A DNA stretch of 64,000 bases from Spiribacter salilacus (lineage in GTDB: Bacteria; Pseudomonadota; Gammaproteobacteria; Nitrococcales; Nitrococcaceae): positions 310,001 to 374,000 of the forward strand of contig NZ_WJPP01000001.1 of assembly GCF_009649225.1 (NCBI RefSeq), given 5' to 3'. Under the pieces are notes generated by a model. The model was not told the DNA's origin and ran no database searches. It saw nothing but the letters and a program-made list of their open reading frames with translations. The translations under genes were made by a program, and so were the position numbers. Below are positions 47,631 to 57,985 of the stretch, piece after piece. The number at the start of each line of letters is the position of its first letter. Position 1 is the first letter of the stretch.

Positions 47631-48489
47631 AACTTACTGTCGTAATAAGGCAGCGCCCGAGGGCTCTAGCCTGCACTATGCACTGCTCTTCGCCCCCCAA
47701 GATCAGCGTCAGGGCCTTGCCGCCTTAGCGGCATTAAGGGCAGAAATCTTAGAAGTGCCCCGTGAAGTCAGTGATGCCGGCATTGGTGCAGTCAAACTGA
47801 CCTGGTGGCAAGAAGAACTACAGCGGTTAGCAGAAGGCAACCCACGGCATCCGGTTACCCAGGCATTGGCGCCCTCCATTGATCAGCATGCATTGCCGCT
47901 TGACGGGCTTAACGAGCTGATCGAGGCGGCACGGATGGATCTAGAATATGGCAGTTACCCCACGCTTCGGGAGCTCACCTTATACTGTCATCGAGCCGGT
48001 GGAAGCATTGCTGAACTGACATGGCGAATGGGCGGTTCAACAGGCACTGAGGCGGCGGCTTTCGCGCACGATCTTTCGATCGGACTTGAGTTAACCCGCA
48101 TGCTACGCCACCTACGCCGCGACCTGATTGCTGGCCGGTGCTACATCCCGGCCGATGAACTATCAATTCGAGGCGTTACGACTGAGCAAATACTCAGCGA
48201 GCCAGAAGCGGAAGTCACCCAATCTGTTCTCGCTCAGCAAGCGCGTCGGGCGCGTCAGTTTTTAGATAGCGCCATCACTCAGCTACAACCACAAGAGCGC
48301 CAACCGCTGCGCTATGGGCTCATTCTAGCCGTGCTCTATCGTGAGCTTTTGCTGCGTATTGAACAAGACGGCATCCCCGTGTTGTCGCGTCAGCATCACC
48401 TAACCCCTTTACGTAAATTATGGATGGCATGGAAAACGGCCAATTGGCCGCACCGTGTTGCCGCTTCACCGTCAGGACCAGCATCATGA
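47620..48489 (+). CDS. Squalene/phytoene synthase-like protein lacking the aspartate-rich motifs
   Basis: 289 residues of the isoprenoid synthase (squalene/phytoene synthase) fold: LTWWQEELQRL, YCHRAGGSIAELTWRMGG and IGLELTRMLRHLRRDLIAGRCYIPADEL align with the family. The first Asp-rich motif is replaced by AEILEVPREVSD and the second (DxxED) by HLRRDL, so it should not bind Mg-diphosphate normally. This pattern resembles the NDUFAF6-type non-enzymatic branch known for complex I assembly in mitochondria. Its role in bacteria is not established. It lies between mupP and yciK, overlapping both (11 bases and ATGA). Confidence 0.78.
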   Translation: MDPETYCRNKAAPEGSSLHYALLFAPQDQRQGLAALAALRAEILEVPREVSDAGIGAVKLTWWQEELQRLAEGNPRHPVTQALAPSIDQHALPLDGLNELIEAARMDLEYGSYPTLRELTLYCHRAGGSIAELTWRMGGSTGTEAAAFAHDLSIGLELTRMLRHLRRDLIAGRCYIPADELSIRGVTTEQILSEPEAEVTQSVLAQQARRARQFLDSAITQLQPQERQPLRYGLILAVLYRELLLRIEQDGIPVLSRQHHLTPLRKLWMAWKTANWPHRVAASPSGPAS

Positions 48490-49244
48490 TTGAAGATATT
48501 CCCAAACAGCCAGACGACGCCCCCATCGAAAGCAGGCTTAACGGGCAGCGCATTCTAATCACGGGCGCGGCTGCTGGATTGGGCCTTACGCTGGCTCAAC
48601 GTGCCGCTGCGGAGGGCGCTACCGTCATCCTGCTCGATAAGAATCTACCCGGCCTAGAAAAAGCTTTTGACCAAATTAAAGAAGCGGGCGGCGTCGAGCC
48701 AGCCCTCTACCCCCTAGATCTTCTCGGTGCTCAACCCGATGATTATTGGGAGCTAGCAGAGCGAGTTGAAACGCAAATGGGTGGGCTTGATTGGCTCATC
48801 AACAATGCCGCAGAGCTTGGGCAAACGGCACCGATTGCATTACAAGACCCGCAACAATGGCTGCACACCCTACAAACCAACCTGAACGGGCCCTTTTTAT
48901 TAACCCAGTGCTGCCTTCGGTTACTCCAGCAAAGTCAGGGCAAAATCGCGTTTATTTCGGATGCGTCGGGCCGTGAAGGCAAGGCAGCCATGGGCGCCTA
49001 CGGGGTCAGCAAGTTTGCGGTTGAGGGCCTCATGGCCACATTAGCGGCAGAAGCATCGACCGCGAATCCGATCACCAGCTGCAGCATTGACCCCGGCCCA
49101 ATGCGGACAGCGTTACGCCGACAGGCGTATGCTGGCGAGATGGCAAGTGAGGTACCAGCAACGGATGGCGTTGCCGCTGCGATTATCAAGTTGCTTGACC
49201 CAAGCCACTCCGTGGTTAATGGTACCCAATACCGAATAATTTGA
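48486..49244 (+). CDS. yciK: YciK-family short-chain dehydrogenase
   Basis: 252 residues. Cofactor motif LITGAAAGLGLTLAQ, NNAAELG, catalytic Ser in IAFISDASG and YGVSK, then SIDPGPMRT. YciK-type dehydrogenases of unknown substrate follow mupP in Pseudomonas. ATG 48486 overlaps the previous stop (ATGA) with CAGGA upstream; a frame from 48420 lies inside the previous gene. Confidence 0.88.
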   Translation: MIEDIPKQPDDAPIESRLNGQRILITGAAAGLGLTLAQRAAAEGATVILLDKNLPGLEKAFDQIKEAGGVEPALYPLDLLGAQPDDYWELAERVETQMGGLDWLINNAAELGQTAPIALQDPQQWLHTLQTNLNGPFLLTQCCLRLLQQSQGKIAFISDASGREGKAAMGAYGVSKFAVEGLMATLAAEASTANPITSCSIDPGPMRTALRRQAYAGEMASEVPATDGVAAAIIKLLDPSHSVVNGTQYRII

Positions 49245-49266
49245 ATTCAGGAGCAAAAAGAAGAGT

Positions 49267-49740
49267 ATGGGATTCGCGCTATCAAACCTTCAGGTAAAAA
49301 GCAGCGCTTTTGAACCGCACCAAACTATCCCCACCCGCTTTACCGGTGATGGGGATGATATCGCTCCACCGCTTCAATGGGAGTCTGTGCCGGACGGCAC
49401 CCAAGGGTTTGCTGTTTTTTGCCACGATCCGGATGCACCACTGGTTAGCCCCGGTAGCTACGGGTTTGTTCACTGGGTTTATTACAATATTCCCGGTCAT
49501 ATCCGTGGACTGGATGAGGCTGACACAGCTTGGACCAGCGGCATTAGTGATTTTGGCCGGCAGGCGTATGGAGGGCCGATGCCCCCTGAAGGCCATGGTC
49601 TGCACCACTACTACTTCTGGGTGCTTGCCCTAGATCAGGCCTTAACCTTAGAGCCAGGGTTATCGCTGTGGCAATTTCTTGATCAGGTTGAGCCGCATGT
49701 CATTGGCATGAATCGGTTAATCGGCACTTATGAGCGCTGA
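49267..49740 (+). CDS. YbhB/YbcL family PEBP-like protein
   Basis: 157 residues of the phosphatidylethanolamine-binding protein fold: ALSNLQVKSSAFE, IPTRFTGDGDDIAPPLQWESVP, FCHDPDAP, FVHWVYYNIP and GPMPPEGHGLHHYYFWVLALD. The anion-binding His and Asp of the pocket (HDPDAP, HGLHHY) are present. There is no signal peptide, so it is cytoplasmic. The physiological ligand is unknown. It overlaps the convergent rluB by 13 bases. Confidence 0.9.
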   Translation: MGFALSNLQVKSSAFEPHQTIPTRFTGDGDDIAPPLQWESVPDGTQGFAVFCHDPDAPLVSPGSYGFVHWVYYNIPGHIRGLDEADTAWTSGISDFGRQAYGGPMPPEGHGLHHYYFWVLALDQALTLEPGLSLWQFLDQVEPHVIGMNRLIGTYER

Positions 49741-50507
49741 TGAGAGCGTGGGCGGGGTGGCGCTTCCATCCCTACCAAATTCAGCAAATGCCGAATTTCA
49801 CCGCCCGTTAAGCGATGCACTTGCCCCTCACGCAACCCGGGGGGCATGGGCACCGGGCCATACTGAACCCGCATCAACCGACTGACCTGTACACCTTGAG
49901 ATTCCCAGAGTCTGCGCACGAGCCGATTTCGGCCTTCACGCAGGCGAACGCGGTACCAACCATTAGCGGCTCGCCCTTCATCCAGCGGCAAAATTGACTC
50001 GAACGCCGCGCGCCCATCCTCCAAATCCACACCGGTCTGCAGCCGTTGGATCATTTCAGGCCCAACGGGCCCATAGATCCTTACCGCATAATCACGAATT
50101 AAGTGATACCGGGGATGCATCAGCCGATTGGCGAGCTCTCCATCTGTTGTTAGCAACAGCAAGCCGGAGGTATTGATATCCAATCTTCCCACCGCAATCC
50201 AGCGGCCATTTTCAAGCTTCGGCAACCGTGTAAAGACCGTTTTCCGCTGCTCCGGGTCATGCCGAGTCACAAGCTCACCAACCGGTTTATGATAGGCCAC
50301 AACCTGCCGATGCACCGGCTCTAAAGCCTGTTTAGCCAACATTTTTCCATCAACACTCAAACGTGCCGTATTGCTGACCCGATCGCCAAGCGTGGCGACA
50401 ACGCCATCAACCTTGACACGCCCTGCCTCGATATAACGCTCCATCTCACGGCGTGACCCTAATCCTGCTCGCGCCAGCACTTTTTGAATTTTTTCACCGT
50501 CCATCAT
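49728..50507 (-). CDS. rluB: 23S rRNA pseudouridine synthase B
   Basis: Makes pseudouridine 2605 in 23S rRNA (E. coli numbering). 259 residues with an N-terminal S4 domain (EKIQKVLARAGLGSRREMERYIEAGRV), the catalytic Asp in VGRLDINTSGLLLLT and GELANRLMHPRY, and the RluB/E/F-type tail motif REGRNRLVRRLW. It is the third gene of scpA-scpB-rluB and starts 14 bases inside scpB. Confidence 0.95.
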   Translation of the reverse strand: MMDGEKIQKVLARAGLGSRREMERYIEAGRVKVDGVVATLGDRVSNTARLSVDGKMLAKQALEPVHRQVVAYHKPVGELVTRHDPEQRKTVFTRLPKLENGRWIAVGRLDINTSGLLLLTTDGELANRLMHPRYHLIRDYAVRIYGPVGPEMIQRLQTGVDLEDGRAAFESILPLDEGRAANGWYRVRLREGRNRLVRRLWESQGVQVSRLMRVQYGPVPMPPGLREGQVHRLTGGEIRHLLNLVGMEAPPRPRSHQRS

Positions 50508-51075
50508 TCGCCTCCGGTGGTTCTAGGTCCAGCTCTGGATGTTCAGGACCCGGCTCACCAAGCTCGATAAGACTCGGCAAATCAGCAAGACTGGCAAGAT
50601 TAAAGTAATCAAGAAAAGCTCTGGTTGTGGCGTAAACGCCTGGGCGCCCCGGTGCATCACGATGCCCTGCCACCCGAATCCAACCTCGCTCTTGCAAGGT
50701 ACGCATGATTCCAGTGCTCAACGCCACACCGCGAATTTCTTCTATCTCACCCCGTGTGACTGGCTGGCGATACGCAATAATGGCCAGTGTCTCTAATATC
50801 GCTCGCGAGTAGCGGCTAGGCTTTTCCTCCCACAACCGAGAGACCCACGGAGATAAAGACTCGGGCACTTGTAACCGATAACCACTCGCCACCCGCTGAA
50901 GTGATACACCCCGATCTGAGAGCTGAGATTCTAATGCCGCTAAAGCCCGCTCAAGCTCAGCGATACTCGGGCGTTCGTCATCGCTAAAGACCGCCTGCAG
51001 CTGCTCCATAGAAAGGGCTTCACCGGCAGCAAGCAGCACAGCTTCTAAAATGTTCTCAAGACTCGGTTGGCTCAA
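50494..51075 (-). CDS. scpB: Segregation and condensation protein B
   Basis: 193 residues, two winged-helix domains: LENILEAVLLAAGEALSMEQLQAVF and SRYSRAILETLAIIAYRQPVTRGEIEEIRGV, RTLQERGWIRVAGHRDAPGRPGVYATT. ScpB dimers bind the ScpA kleisin bridging the Smc heads. The Smc gene is also in this window, about 7 kb away. It overlaps scpA by 4 bases (ATGA) and rluB by 14. Confidence 0.95.
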   Translation of the reverse strand: MSQPSLENILEAVLLAAGEALSMEQLQAVFSDDERPSIAELERALAALESQLSDRGVSLQRVASGYRLQVPESLSPWVSRLWEEKPSRYSRAILETLAIIAYRQPVTRGEIEEIRGVALSTGIMRTLQERGWIRVAGHRDAPGRPGVYATTRAFLDYFNLASLADLPSLIELGEPGPEHPELDLEPPEANDGR

Positions 51076-51851
51076 TGCTCTGCTCTCACATGCAAGGGGG
51101 CAAAAGGTTCAGTTTGGACTAACTCAATTAACGAGGCCTTTAACAACTCGAGGATAGCAAGAAAGGTAACGACTACGCCGGCTCGGCCTTCCTCGGGTCT
51201 TAACAATGCTGATAACGGTAAGAACTGCTGACTATGCAGTCGCTCTAGCGTCTCGCTCATGCGCTCACGAACTGACAGGGCTTCGCGTTGTATTTGGTGA
51301 TGACTGAACATCTGTACCCGATCTAGGCTCTCTGCAAGCGCCGCCAACAGCTCATCAAGCAAAACATCCGGCTCACGACGCTGAACATCGAGCGGCGGCA
51401 GTTGAGCCGAAGCCACAAAAAGATCTCGAGCGAGCCTAGGCAGTTGATCAAGCTGATCACCCGCCGCTTTAAATTGCTCGTACTCCTGTAATCGGCGCAC
51501 TAACTCTGCGCGCGGATCTCGCTCTTCATCATCTAAATCTGCGGGTGGTCGCGGCAGCAACATGCGCGACTTAATTTCGGCTAGCATCGCGGCCATCACC
51601 AGATACTCCGCCGCCAACTCTAAGCGTAGATCTTTCATTAATTCGACATAGCCCATGTACTGGCGTGTGATTTCAGCAATCGGGATGTCTAAAATATCGA
51701 GGTTCTGCCGACGAATCAGGTACAACAACAGATCTAGCGGCCCTTCAAACGCCTCAAGAAAAACCTCTAAGGCATCGGGCGGGATATATAAATCACGCGG
51801 TAGTTTGGCAAAGGGCTCTCCCTGAACCCGTGCGATAACATCAATATCCAT
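51072..51851 (-). CDS. scpA: Segregation and condensation protein A (kleisin)
   Basis: 259 residues. N-terminal FEGPLDLLLYLIRRQNLDILDIPIAEITRQYM, EYLVMAAMLAEIKSRMLLPR, and a C-terminal winged helix (VVTFLAILELLKASLIELVQ) are kleisin features. It starts 3 bases after the trpS stop. Together with ScpB and Smc it forms the bacterial condensin. Confidence 0.95.
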   Translation of the reverse strand: MDIDVIARVQGEPFAKLPRDLYIPPDALEVFLEAFEGPLDLLLYLIRRQNLDILDIPIAEITRQYMGYVELMKDLRLELAAEYLVMAAMLAEIKSRMLLPRPPADLDDEERDPRAELVRRLQEYEQFKAAGDQLDQLPRLARDLFVASAQLPPLDVQRREPDVLLDELLAALAESLDRVQMFSHHQIQREALSVRERMSETLERLHSQQFLPLSALLRPEEGRAGVVVTFLAILELLKASLIELVQTEPFAPLHVRAEH

Positions 51852-51854
51852 TAG

Positions 51855-53072
51855 TTAGCGATAACTCAGGCCAATTGCCGAGCGAACTTCCTGCATAGTT
51901 GAACGGGCAACCTCTTGTGCATGCTCACAGCCACTCGAAATAATCTGCCGCACCTGCTCAGGGTCTGCCTCAAGGGCCTCAGCACGCTCACGAATCGGCG
52001 CCACCTCAGCTTGAACGGCCTCAATGAGTGGACGCTTACAGTCAATGCACCCAATGCCCGCCGACCGGCAGCCTTGTTGAACCCAATCTTGAGTGTCCTC
52101 ACTCGAATAAACACGATGCAGATCGAAGACCGGGCATTTTTCAGGCTCGCCAGGATCACTCCGCCTGACCCTTGCAGGATCTGTCGGCATCGTGCGAATC
52201 TTCTGCTCAATCGCCTCATCACTTTCACGCAATGAAATGGCATTGCCGTAGGATTTGGACATTTTTCGTCCATCGAGGCCAGGCATTCGCGCAGCAGGCG
52301 TCAACAACGCTTCAGGCTCGGTCAGCACGGTGCGGCCACCGCCTTCTAAGTACCCTTGCAGACGCTCGGCATCTGCCATCGTCAAATTGTGTTGATCTTC
52401 AATTAATGCTTGACCCTCCGCCAAGGCCTCCAAATCACCTGCTTCTTGATAACGCCGCCGCAGCTCACGATAGAGTCGAGCCGCCTTTTTGCCCATCTTA
52501 TCGATCGCGGTTTCGGCCCGCGCCTCGAAATCGGGCTCCCGCCCAAATAAATAGTTAAACCGCCGGGCCAGCTCGCGCGTTAACTCCACATGAGAGACCT
52601 GATCTTCGCCAACCGGCACGCCACTTGCGCCGTAGACCAAGATATCGGCACTTTGCAGCACGGGGTAGCCTAAAAACCCATAAGTAGCGAGATCCCGCTC
52701 ACGCAACTGCTGAATTTGATCCTTATACGTAGGCACGCGCTCTAGCCAACCCAGCGGCGTAATCATCGATAAGAGCAAATGCAGCTCAGCATGCTCCATG
52801 ACTCGTGACTGTATGAATAAGGTCGATAAGTTGGGGTTCACCCCGCAGGCCAGCCAGTCCACAACCATATCCCACACATTGCGCGAAATGATCTCACGCT
52901 CCTCATAGACGGTGGTGAGCGCATGCCAATCAGCAACAAAGAAAAAACAATCATGCGTTTCCTGAAGCTTCACCCAGTTGCGAAGAACGCCATGATAGTG
53001 CCCCAAGTGCAAACGCCCAGTGGGCCGCATACCAGAGAGCACTCGGTCCATACGATTTATCGGCTTGTTCAA
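51855..53072 (-). CDS. trpS: Tryptophanyl-tRNA synthetase, TTG start
   Basis: Class I synthetase of 405 residues, the longer type seen in Pseudomonas (E. coli 334). HIGH motif is GRLHLGHYHG, KMSKS motif GRKMSKSYGNAISL. A Cys-rich insertion near residue 330 (CIDCKRPL) marks this longer group. TTG 53072 has GGAGG 5 bases upstream and is well supported; ATG 53051 (MDRVLSGMRPTG) has no such element. scpA follows. Confidence 0.95.
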   Translation of the reverse strand: MNKPINRMDRVLSGMRPTGRLHLGHYHGVLRNWVKLQETHDCFFFVADWHALTTVYEEREIISRNVWDMVVDWLACGVNPNLSTLFIQSRVMEHAELHLLLSMITPLGWLERVPTYKDQIQQLRERDLATYGFLGYPVLQSADILVYGASGVPVGEDQVSHVELTRELARRFNYLFGREPDFEARAETAIDKMGKKAARLYRELRRRYQEAGDLEALAEGQALIEDQHNLTMADAERLQGYLEGGGRTVLTEPEALLTPAARMPGLDGRKMSKSYGNAISLRESDEAIEQKIRTMPTDPARVRRSDPGEPEKCPVFDLHRVYSSEDTQDWVQQGCRSAGIGCIDCKRPLIEAVQAEVAPIRERAEALEADPEQVRQIISSGCEHAQEVARSTMQEVRSAIGLSYR

Positions 53073-53092
53073 TACATCCTCCGCATCAGAAT

Positions 53093-53716
53093 TCAGGACT
53101 CAAAAAACTGCGCATCACCAGCCCCGTGACGCAACACGACCGGCGCACCTTCCGAGAAATCAACGACGGTACTGGGCTCGTGGCCACCGGCCACGCCCGC
53201 TAGCACAGCATCAACTCGCCCGCCAAGGGCGTCCATCATATCGGATGGTTCGGTTAAAGGCAGCGTTTCATCAGGTAATAACAGCGTACTGGTCATCATG
53301 GGCTCACCCCACTCTTCCAATAGCATCATTGCAATTGGATTTTCCGGCACCTGAATAGCAATCGTCTTTTTGCGAGGATGCTGAAGCCGACGCGGCACCT
53401 CAGCCGTGGCTCGAAGCACGAAGGTAAAGGGGCCCGGCGTATGGGCCTTTAGCAGGCGAAAAGCTGAATTATCAACCCGGGCGTAGGTTCCAATTTCTGA
53501 AAGGTCACGGCAAGCTAGCGTAAAGTTATGACGATTTCCTAACTGGCGAATCGCTCGTATTCGGTCGATGGCGTCTTTATCTCCCATGGCACACCCGAGT
53601 GCGTAGGTTGAACATCCGGGGTAGACGATGACGCCCCCATCACGGAGAATCTCGACCGCACGTCTAACCAAACGACGTTGAGGGTTTTCAGGATGGACTT
53701 CAAGAAATTGGGTCAT
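53093..53716 (-). CDS. yciO: YciO-family Sua5/YrdC-like protein
   Basis: 207 residues with the YrdC fold: AVEILRDGGVIVYPGCSTYALGCAMGD, RHNFTLACRDLSEI, LLKAHTPGPFTFVLRAT, RRLQHPRKKTIAIQVP and PSTVVDFSEGAPVVLRHGAG. YciO is a paralogue of TsaC, which makes threonylcarbamoyl-adenylate for tRNA t6A; whether YciO does the same efficiently is uncertain. ATG 53716 follows GGAGG, so the frame open to 53764 is not used. It precedes trpS, as in many gammaproteobacteria. Confidence 0.88.
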   Translation of the reverse strand: MTQFLEVHPENPQRRLVRRAVEILRDGGVIVYPGCSTYALGCAMGDKDAIDRIRAIRQLGNRHNFTLACRDLSEIGTYARVDNSAFRLLKAHTPGPFTFVLRATAEVPRRLQHPRKKTIAIQVPENPIAMMLLEEWGEPMMTSTLLLPDETLPLTEPSDMMDALGGRVDAVLAGVAGGHEPSTVVDFSEGAPVVLRHGAGDAQFFES

Positions 53717-53778
53717 ATCACCTCCAGCGTGCAATTTTAAAGACATGGTAGCGTTTAATGGCAACCTGAGGTAAATCG

Positions 53779-54078
53779 ATGTATTACGCCATCATTGGTA
53801 CAGACAACCCTGACAGCTTACCGCTGCGGCAAAAAACTCGGCCAGACCACCTGACTCGGGTAGAAGCTCTGAAAGCAGAGGGCCGTCTGTTAGTCGCCGG
53901 GCCATTCCCCGCAATTGAAAACGAGGACCCTGGCCCCGCCGGTTTTACGGGCAGCTTAATTGTGGCTGAGTTTGACTCGCTTCAGGCTGCAAAAGATTGG
54001 GCGGACGATGACCCGTACACAAAGGCGGGGGTTTATGCGTCGGTTACCGTTAAACCATTCCGCAAAGTCATGCCATGA
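53779..54078 (+). CDS. yciI: YciI-family protein
   Basis: 99-residue ferredoxin-like alpha-beta barrel protein of the YciI family: MYYAIIGTDNPDSLPLRQKTRPDHLTR with the active-site His-Asp pair (RPDHL), GRLLVAGPFPA, ADDDPYTKAGVYASVTVKPFRKV. Some members have weak perhydrolase-type activities; the role is unknown. The bolA gene follows with an ATGA overlap. Confidence 0.9.
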   Translation: MYYAIIGTDNPDSLPLRQKTRPDHLTRVEALKAEGRLLVAGPFPAIENEDPGPAGFTGSLIVAEFDSLQAAKDWADDDPYTKAGVYASVTVKPFRKVMP

Positions 54079-54344
54079 ACCGATCGGAAATGATCCGCTC
54101 TCGTATCGAGGCCGCTATTAACATTACCGACCTGCTGGTGCGTGACGACAGTCACTTACATGCCGGGCATGCGGGGGCCCAAGCCGGCGGTGGTCATTTT
54201 TATGTGCGTGTGGTGAGCCCCGACTTTACCGATCTCACACCAATCGCTCGTCATCGGCTGATCTATCAAGCAATGGGCGATGCCATGCGCAATGATTGCA
54301 TTCATGCACTGAGTATCGATGCCCTGACTCCAGAAGAAACTTAA
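54075..54344 (+). CDS. bolA: BolA-family protein
   Basis: 89 residues, class II KH-like fold: [62 protein letters not shown]. The His residues in HLHAGHAG and the conserved RH motif bind an iron-sulfur cluster together with monothiol glutaredoxins in this family. It is coupled to yciI. Confidence 0.93.
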   Translation: MNRSEMIRSRIEAAINITDLLVRDDSHLHAGHAGAQAGGGHFYVRVVSPDFTDLTPIARHRLIYQAMGDAMRNDCIHALSIDALTPEET

Positions 54345-54354
54345 AGAGGTTTTC

Positions 54355-57159
<2,805 letters not shown>

Positions 57160-57936
57160 TCAAGAGCTCCGTCGGTCTGCCAACTGACTCCTCCGCCGGT
57201 ACTCAAGTAACTCTTCACGCATGTGCTCGATGGATTGCGCGTTAAGATCACACCGCCGTCCATCCAATAACTGCCCACCTAATCGCTCCACAATTGTTCG
57301 CGCGGTTGCAAGCATCTGCTCAAACGTTGATGGGCCGTCAAACGGCCCCGGTAGCTGCATAATCATCACAACCCCGGGCGTCATTTGCTCAGCAAGTCGT
57401 GCTTGCTCGAATGTTCCCGGCTCTAAGATATTGGCAATCGTGTAGGCAGCAACCGTTCCTGCATCGGTATCGATCCCCCGCCTAAATACACCCTGCTCCG
57501 TTAACCTCAACCCACAGTCTTCAGCCACCTCGGCTAAAGCATCGCCCGCATATTGAACGCCCTTAGGCGCCATCACGGTCAGAACGATCACTTTCTCCTC
57601 ACCTTCAAAGACCGGATCAGCGGCCGGCGCAGGCTCGAGGTCGGGCTGAGGCTCATCGTCTAGGCCTAAGTCCAATTCCCAATCGGGTTCCGGTTCGGGT
57701 TCAGGTTCGGGGGCGGGTTCAAATTCGGTATCATCGAGTCGGGTAACCCGAACTTCTCCGACAATACCGTCATCACCATACAGCGCGTCCGGTTCTATCC
57801 TATCGCTGTCTTCCGCGCTCTTACGCCGCCACTGAGGCCAGCCTTTTTCGCGAATAGTCTGCCAACTTCCGTGGACATAGACGCCGATAATGATGAGCGC
57901 ACCCAGCCCCAGCAAAATCCATCGTAATTGGTCCAT
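57160..57936 (-). CDS. zipA: Cell division protein ZipA
   Basis: 258 residues. N-terminal membrane anchor (QLRWILLGLGALIIIGVYVHG), an acidic proline-rich linker with the repeat PEPEPEPEPD, and the FtsZ-binding domain (KVIVLTVMAPKGVQYAGDALAEVAEDCGL, GTVAAYTIANILEPGTF, PGVVMIMQLPGPFDG). It tethers FtsZ to the membrane. ATG 57936 has GGGG 6 bases upstream; an in-frame TTG at 57942 is an alternative. Confidence 0.94.
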   Translation of the reverse strand: MDQLRWILLGLGALIIIGVYVHGSWQTIREKGWPQWRRKSAEDSDRIEPDALYGDDGIVGEVRVTRLDDTEFEPAPEPEPEPEPDWELDLGLDDEPQPDLEPAPAADPVFEGEEKVIVLTVMAPKGVQYAGDALAEVAEDCGLRLTEQGVFRRGIDTDAGTVAAYTIANILEPGTFEQARLAEQMTPGVVMIMQLPGPFDGPSTFEQMLATARTIVERLGGQLLDGRRCDLNAQSIEHMREELLEYRRRSQLADRRSS

Positions 57937-57985
57937 GCTCAACCCCGCCGTTTACTTCCGGCAAATTGTACCGGTAAATGATCCA

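Noticed and set aside
57650-57725. Short tandem repeat rich in GGTTCGGG-like units
   Set aside because: It encodes the Pro-Glu repeat of the ZipA linker and is explained by that low-complexity protein region.
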